Source: Candidatus Aegiribacteria sp. (GTDB lineage: Bacteria > Fermentibacterota > Fermentibacteria > Fermentibacterales > Fermentibacteraceae). Taken from it: DNA of 7,917 nt. Of this stretch, positions 6,067 to 7,917 are shown piece by piece. Position 1 is the first letter of the stretch. Every line of letters starts with the position of its first letter. Both the position numbers and the translations under genes were made by a program. The stretch covers positions 1 to 7,917 of the forward strand of contig DAOWAG010000044.1 of NCBI GenBank assembly GCA_030634715.1, written 5' to 3'. The notes under the pieces are model-generated. The model made no database searches, was not told the DNA's origin, and saw only the letters and a program-made list of their open reading frames with translations.

Positions 6067-6699
6067 TTGAATAAAAAGTATTCACTCGTGCCGGATAAAA
6101 TGATGGACATAACTCGACCTCTTTCAGAGGACACGCCATTCTGGCCTGGGGATGAGCAATTCAGTCGAAAACTCATAACTGTGGCCGATGGATTCATTAC
6201 ATCCGGATTGAGGATGAGTTCTCATTCGGGAACGCATATGGACGCTCCCGCTCACCTTGCTCATTGTAATACAACTGTGGACAGCATTCCTCTTACGAAA
6301 CTTATTCTGGAGGCAACTGTGGTGGATTGCGACAGCAGGAAGGTAATCGATGAAGATGTGCTCATGGGTCTTTCACTGCGGGGAAAAGCCCTCCTGCTGA
6401 AAACAGCTTCTTCAGATTCAAATCAGACTGACATCTTCAAGAACTATGCTTCGTTAAAGGTTTCTGCTGCTGAAGCCGCTCGAAAAATGGGAATCACTCT
6501 GCTCGGAATCGATTCCGTTTCCGTTGATCCCCCTGAATCATCGAATGTTCATAGAATCCTTCTGGAAGCATCAATTCCTATCTTGGAAAATCTGTGGCTC
6601 AGCGAGATAGCTCCGGGGGAATACCTTCTAATATGTCTTCCCCTCAGAATAGAATCAGGAGACGGCTCCCCGGTAAGGGCTCTTCTTCAACCCCTGTAA
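6067..6699 (+). CDS. Cyclase-family protein (kynurenine formamidase-like metal-dependent hydrolase)
   Basis: The family hallmark H-S-G-T-H-M-D-A-P-A-H is present (H53, H57, D59, H63 counted from the TTG start), with the downstream pair H162 and E174 (HRILLEASIPILENLW) at the usual 12-residue spacing, the conserved GIDSVSVDP, and a final ICLPLRIESGDGSPVRALL. These residues bind the divalent metals and support hydrolysis in the KynB-type fold. Family members cleave N-formylkynurenine or open cyclic amides and esters; no other tryptophan-degradation gene is in view, so the substrate is unknown. The frame is open from an ATG at 5995 (234 residues), but that ATG has no ribosome-binding site. The TTG at 6067 has GAGGTG 4 bases upstream and gives 210 residues, the usual family length. 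ATGs at 6100 and 6103, just before the conserved DITRPLSEDTPFWPGD, are alternatives without a clear ribosome-binding site. A terminator hairpin follows the stop directly. Confidence 0.88.
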   Translation: MNKKYSLVPDKMMDITRPLSEDTPFWPGDEQFSRKLITVADGFITSGLRMSSHSGTHMDAPAHLAHCNTTVDSIPLTKLILEATVVDCDSRKVIDEDVLMGLSLRGKALLLKTASSDSNQTDIFKNYASLKVSAAEAARKMGITLLGIDSVSVDPPESSNVHRILLEASIPILENLWLSEIAPGEYLLICLPLRIESGDGSPVRALLQPL

Positions 6700-6700
6700 A

Positions 6701-6740
6701 GAAAATCGTGCCATGCACTCTGATGCATGGCACGAATTTC
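6701..6740. terminator. Bidirectional intrinsic terminator hairpin
   Basis: A perfect 12-bp stem, TCGTGCCATGCA (6706-6717) pairing with TGCATGGCACGA (6724-6735), surrounds a 6-base loop. Beyond a single A/A mismatch the pairing continues for 4 bp (GAAA 6701-6704 with TTTC 6737-6740). Read on the minus strand the stem is followed by TTTTCTTT, a good U-tract for stopping the beta-propeller gene. Read on the plus strand it is followed by the weaker ATTTC, for stopping the cyclase gene. It fills nearly all of the 59-base gap between the two convergent stops. Confidence 0.85.
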
Positions 6741-6758
6741 TGGAATCGATCTTACTAT

Positions 6759-7898
6759 TTATTCAGGCAGATCCCCTATGAAAACCTGGGGATATAATTC
6801 AGGATCAGCATCGAACGCAATGAATTTATCCTTTCTTATAATAACAGCCCATGTACTGGCTCTCTCTCCAGCATCAAGTGCCGCTGTAAAGAGAAGATCA
6901 AGTCCATCAGCGGAGTAAACATCGAAAGAAGGTGTCTCCGATGTTCCCTTTGTAACCCATAGTCTATCCTGTTCATCAACGCCAAATCCAGCTATTGCCA
7001 TTCGATATGGATCGGGTTCCCAGTTTGCCATGGCGGGTGGCATTCCCTGCTGAATCATCGCGTTGTTGACCAATTCCGTTTCGATATCGATTTCCTCCTG
7101 GGTCTTTGCAACCCGCTCAAAATCATCTTTGGATACAACATACAGCTCTTCTCCTTCGGGACTCCATACGGTGAATATGTACTCATCACTGGACATTGGT
7201 GCGGTAAAGACGCTTCCATCGGGTGCTGTTCCGAAGAATAATATATCTTCCTGCATGGAGCTCAGATCAGCGGGATCGAATGGAGACATGCTGGAGTGAT
7301 AGATCGCTGTTGGTTCAGTCTGCCCTTTCTCCCATCTCGCTATAGTGAATCCCATGAACATACCCTCTTCATTCTGGTCGAAGTCCGGCTTCATACCGAC
7401 GATAACTCCACCTTCCAACCCTAAAATCGCAGCGGGTGGAGCAGGAAAAAAGCCTGCTAAATCAGATTCATATTCAAGATCGGAATTGAAATAGACGAGT
7501 TTGCCGCCCATAGCGTCGGATACGGCCAACCCGCCATCAGGGAAGAAAGCAATTCCCGCTGGATACTGAAACTCACCCGGACCGCTGCCCTGTCGTCCGA
7601 TTCGCTCTATGAACTCACCTTCCGGGGAGAATAGACTGATGCAGCTTTTCTGCACGTCGAGCACTGCAATATCGCCTTCCGGAGTGAAGTCAACTCCGGC
7701 AACAGCGCCGAACACATAATTGCTGTCACCAAGCTCTATACCAATGGAATCGGTAATTGTCAGATAAACATCCGCGTCAGGAAGAACATATTCATCAGAG
7801 GTAGTTACAGGTCCTTCAATTACCTCTTCTGATGGGGATTCCTGATCCCCACATGCGAGCATCATAATCAGGAATGTAATTGCTAATAGTTTTTTCAT
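6759..7898 (-). CDS. Predicted lipoprotein with 6-bladed beta-propeller (NHL-like)
   Basis: A 379-residue protein. The N-terminus MKKLLAITFLIMMLAC is a lipoprotein signal peptide with the acylated cysteine at C16, followed by an acidic Ser/Glu linker (17-37). The remainder is built from beta-propeller blades: GVDFTPEGDIAVLD..CISLFSPEGEFIERIG (68-101), the loop motif GSGPGEF (104-110) and GIAFFPDGGLAVSD (115-128) are typical of the 6-bladed beta-propeller/NHL group; further blades are visible around 157-170, 220-249 and 303-332 (GFGVDEQDRLWVTK, FDVYSADG). Such proteins usually act as extracytoplasmic binding or scaffold modules; the ligand is unknown. The ATG at 7898 has GAAGGG 7 bases upstream. 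No promoter can be judged because only 19 bases precede it in the window. It converges on the cyclase gene across a shared terminator. Confidence 0.85.
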   Translation of the reverse strand: MKKLLAITFLIMMLACGDQESPSEEVIEGPVTTSDEYVLPDADVYLTITDSIGIELGDSNYVFGAVAGVDFTPEGDIAVLDVQKSCISLFSPEGEFIERIGRQGSGPGEFQYPAGIAFFPDGGLAVSDAMGGKLVYFNSDLEYESDLAGFFPAPPAAILGLEGGVIVGMKPDFDQNEEGMFMGFTIARWEKGQTEPTAIYHSSMSPFDPADLSSMQEDILFFGTAPDGSVFTAPMSSDEYIFTVWSPEGEELYVVSKDDFERVAKTQEEIDIETELVNNAMIQQGMPPAMANWEPDPYRMAIAGFGVDEQDRLWVTKGTSETPSFDVYSADGLDLLFTAALDAGERASTWAVIIRKDKFIAFDADPELYPQVFIGDLPE

Positions 7899-7917
7899 CG
7901 AATTTCCCTTCAGTTAA

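Noticed and set aside
1..7917. Mobile element, CRISPR array, tRNA, riboswitch or defence system
   Set aside because: Reading both strands I found no transposase, integrase, regularly spaced repeats, tRNA-like cloverleaf or effector/sensor gene pair. Gene-free gaps are all shorter than 200 bases and are explained by promoters or a terminator.

Overview
This 7.9 kb window looks like ordinary chromosomal sequence from a Gram-negative (diderm) bacterium of moderate GC content. It has an OmpA-type envelope protein, a second predicted outer-membrane beta-barrel and a lipoprotein, together with very tight gene packing. The carboxypeptidase-regulatory-like repeats joined to an OmpA domain, and the 6-bladed beta-propeller lipoprotein, remind me of the FCB superphylum and related candidate phyla (for example Fermentibacterota-like genomes). 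That placement is an impression from protein style and was not tested. I see no insertion sequence, phage gene, CRISPR array, tRNA or rRNA.

Layout: (1) Positions 1-1795, minus strand: an OmpA-family protein with signal peptide, a large predicted barrel or beta-rich region, two degenerate carboxypeptidase-regulatory-like repeats and the start of an OmpA peptidoglycan-binding domain. Its C-terminus lies beyond the left edge of the window. (2) Positions 1796-1963: a divergent intergenic region with a near-consensus sigma70 promoter on the minus strand and a perfect -10 box on the plus strand. (3) Positions 1964-5536, plus strand: four genes with gaps or overlaps of 2 to 4 bases, very probably one operon. 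They encode a beta-barrel outer-membrane protein, a membrane-anchored protein with an NTF2-like segment and a duplicated Cys-Pro element, RNase D (rnd) and endonuclease III (nth). (4) Positions 5524-5946, minus strand: a pyridoxamine-5'-phosphate-oxidase-like FMN split-barrel protein whose 3' end overlaps nth by 13 bp. (5) Positions 6067-6699, plus strand: a cyclase/kynurenine-formamidase-family metalloenzyme, probably starting at a TTG codon. (6) Positions 6701-6740: a strong hairpin that can terminate both converging genes. (7) Positions 6759-7898, minus strand: a lipoprotein with a 6-bladed beta-propeller.

The genes do not form one obvious pathway. The operon joins two uncharacterised envelope proteins to an RNA-processing enzyme and a DNA-repair enzyme, while the flanking genes are independent units. 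I found no convincing new multi-gene system. The points most worth a second look are the duplicated CP-x(n)-CP-x-H protein co-transcribed with the barrel gene, the back-to-back divergent promoters, the non-ATG starts and the 3' overlap of nth with its convergent neighbour.
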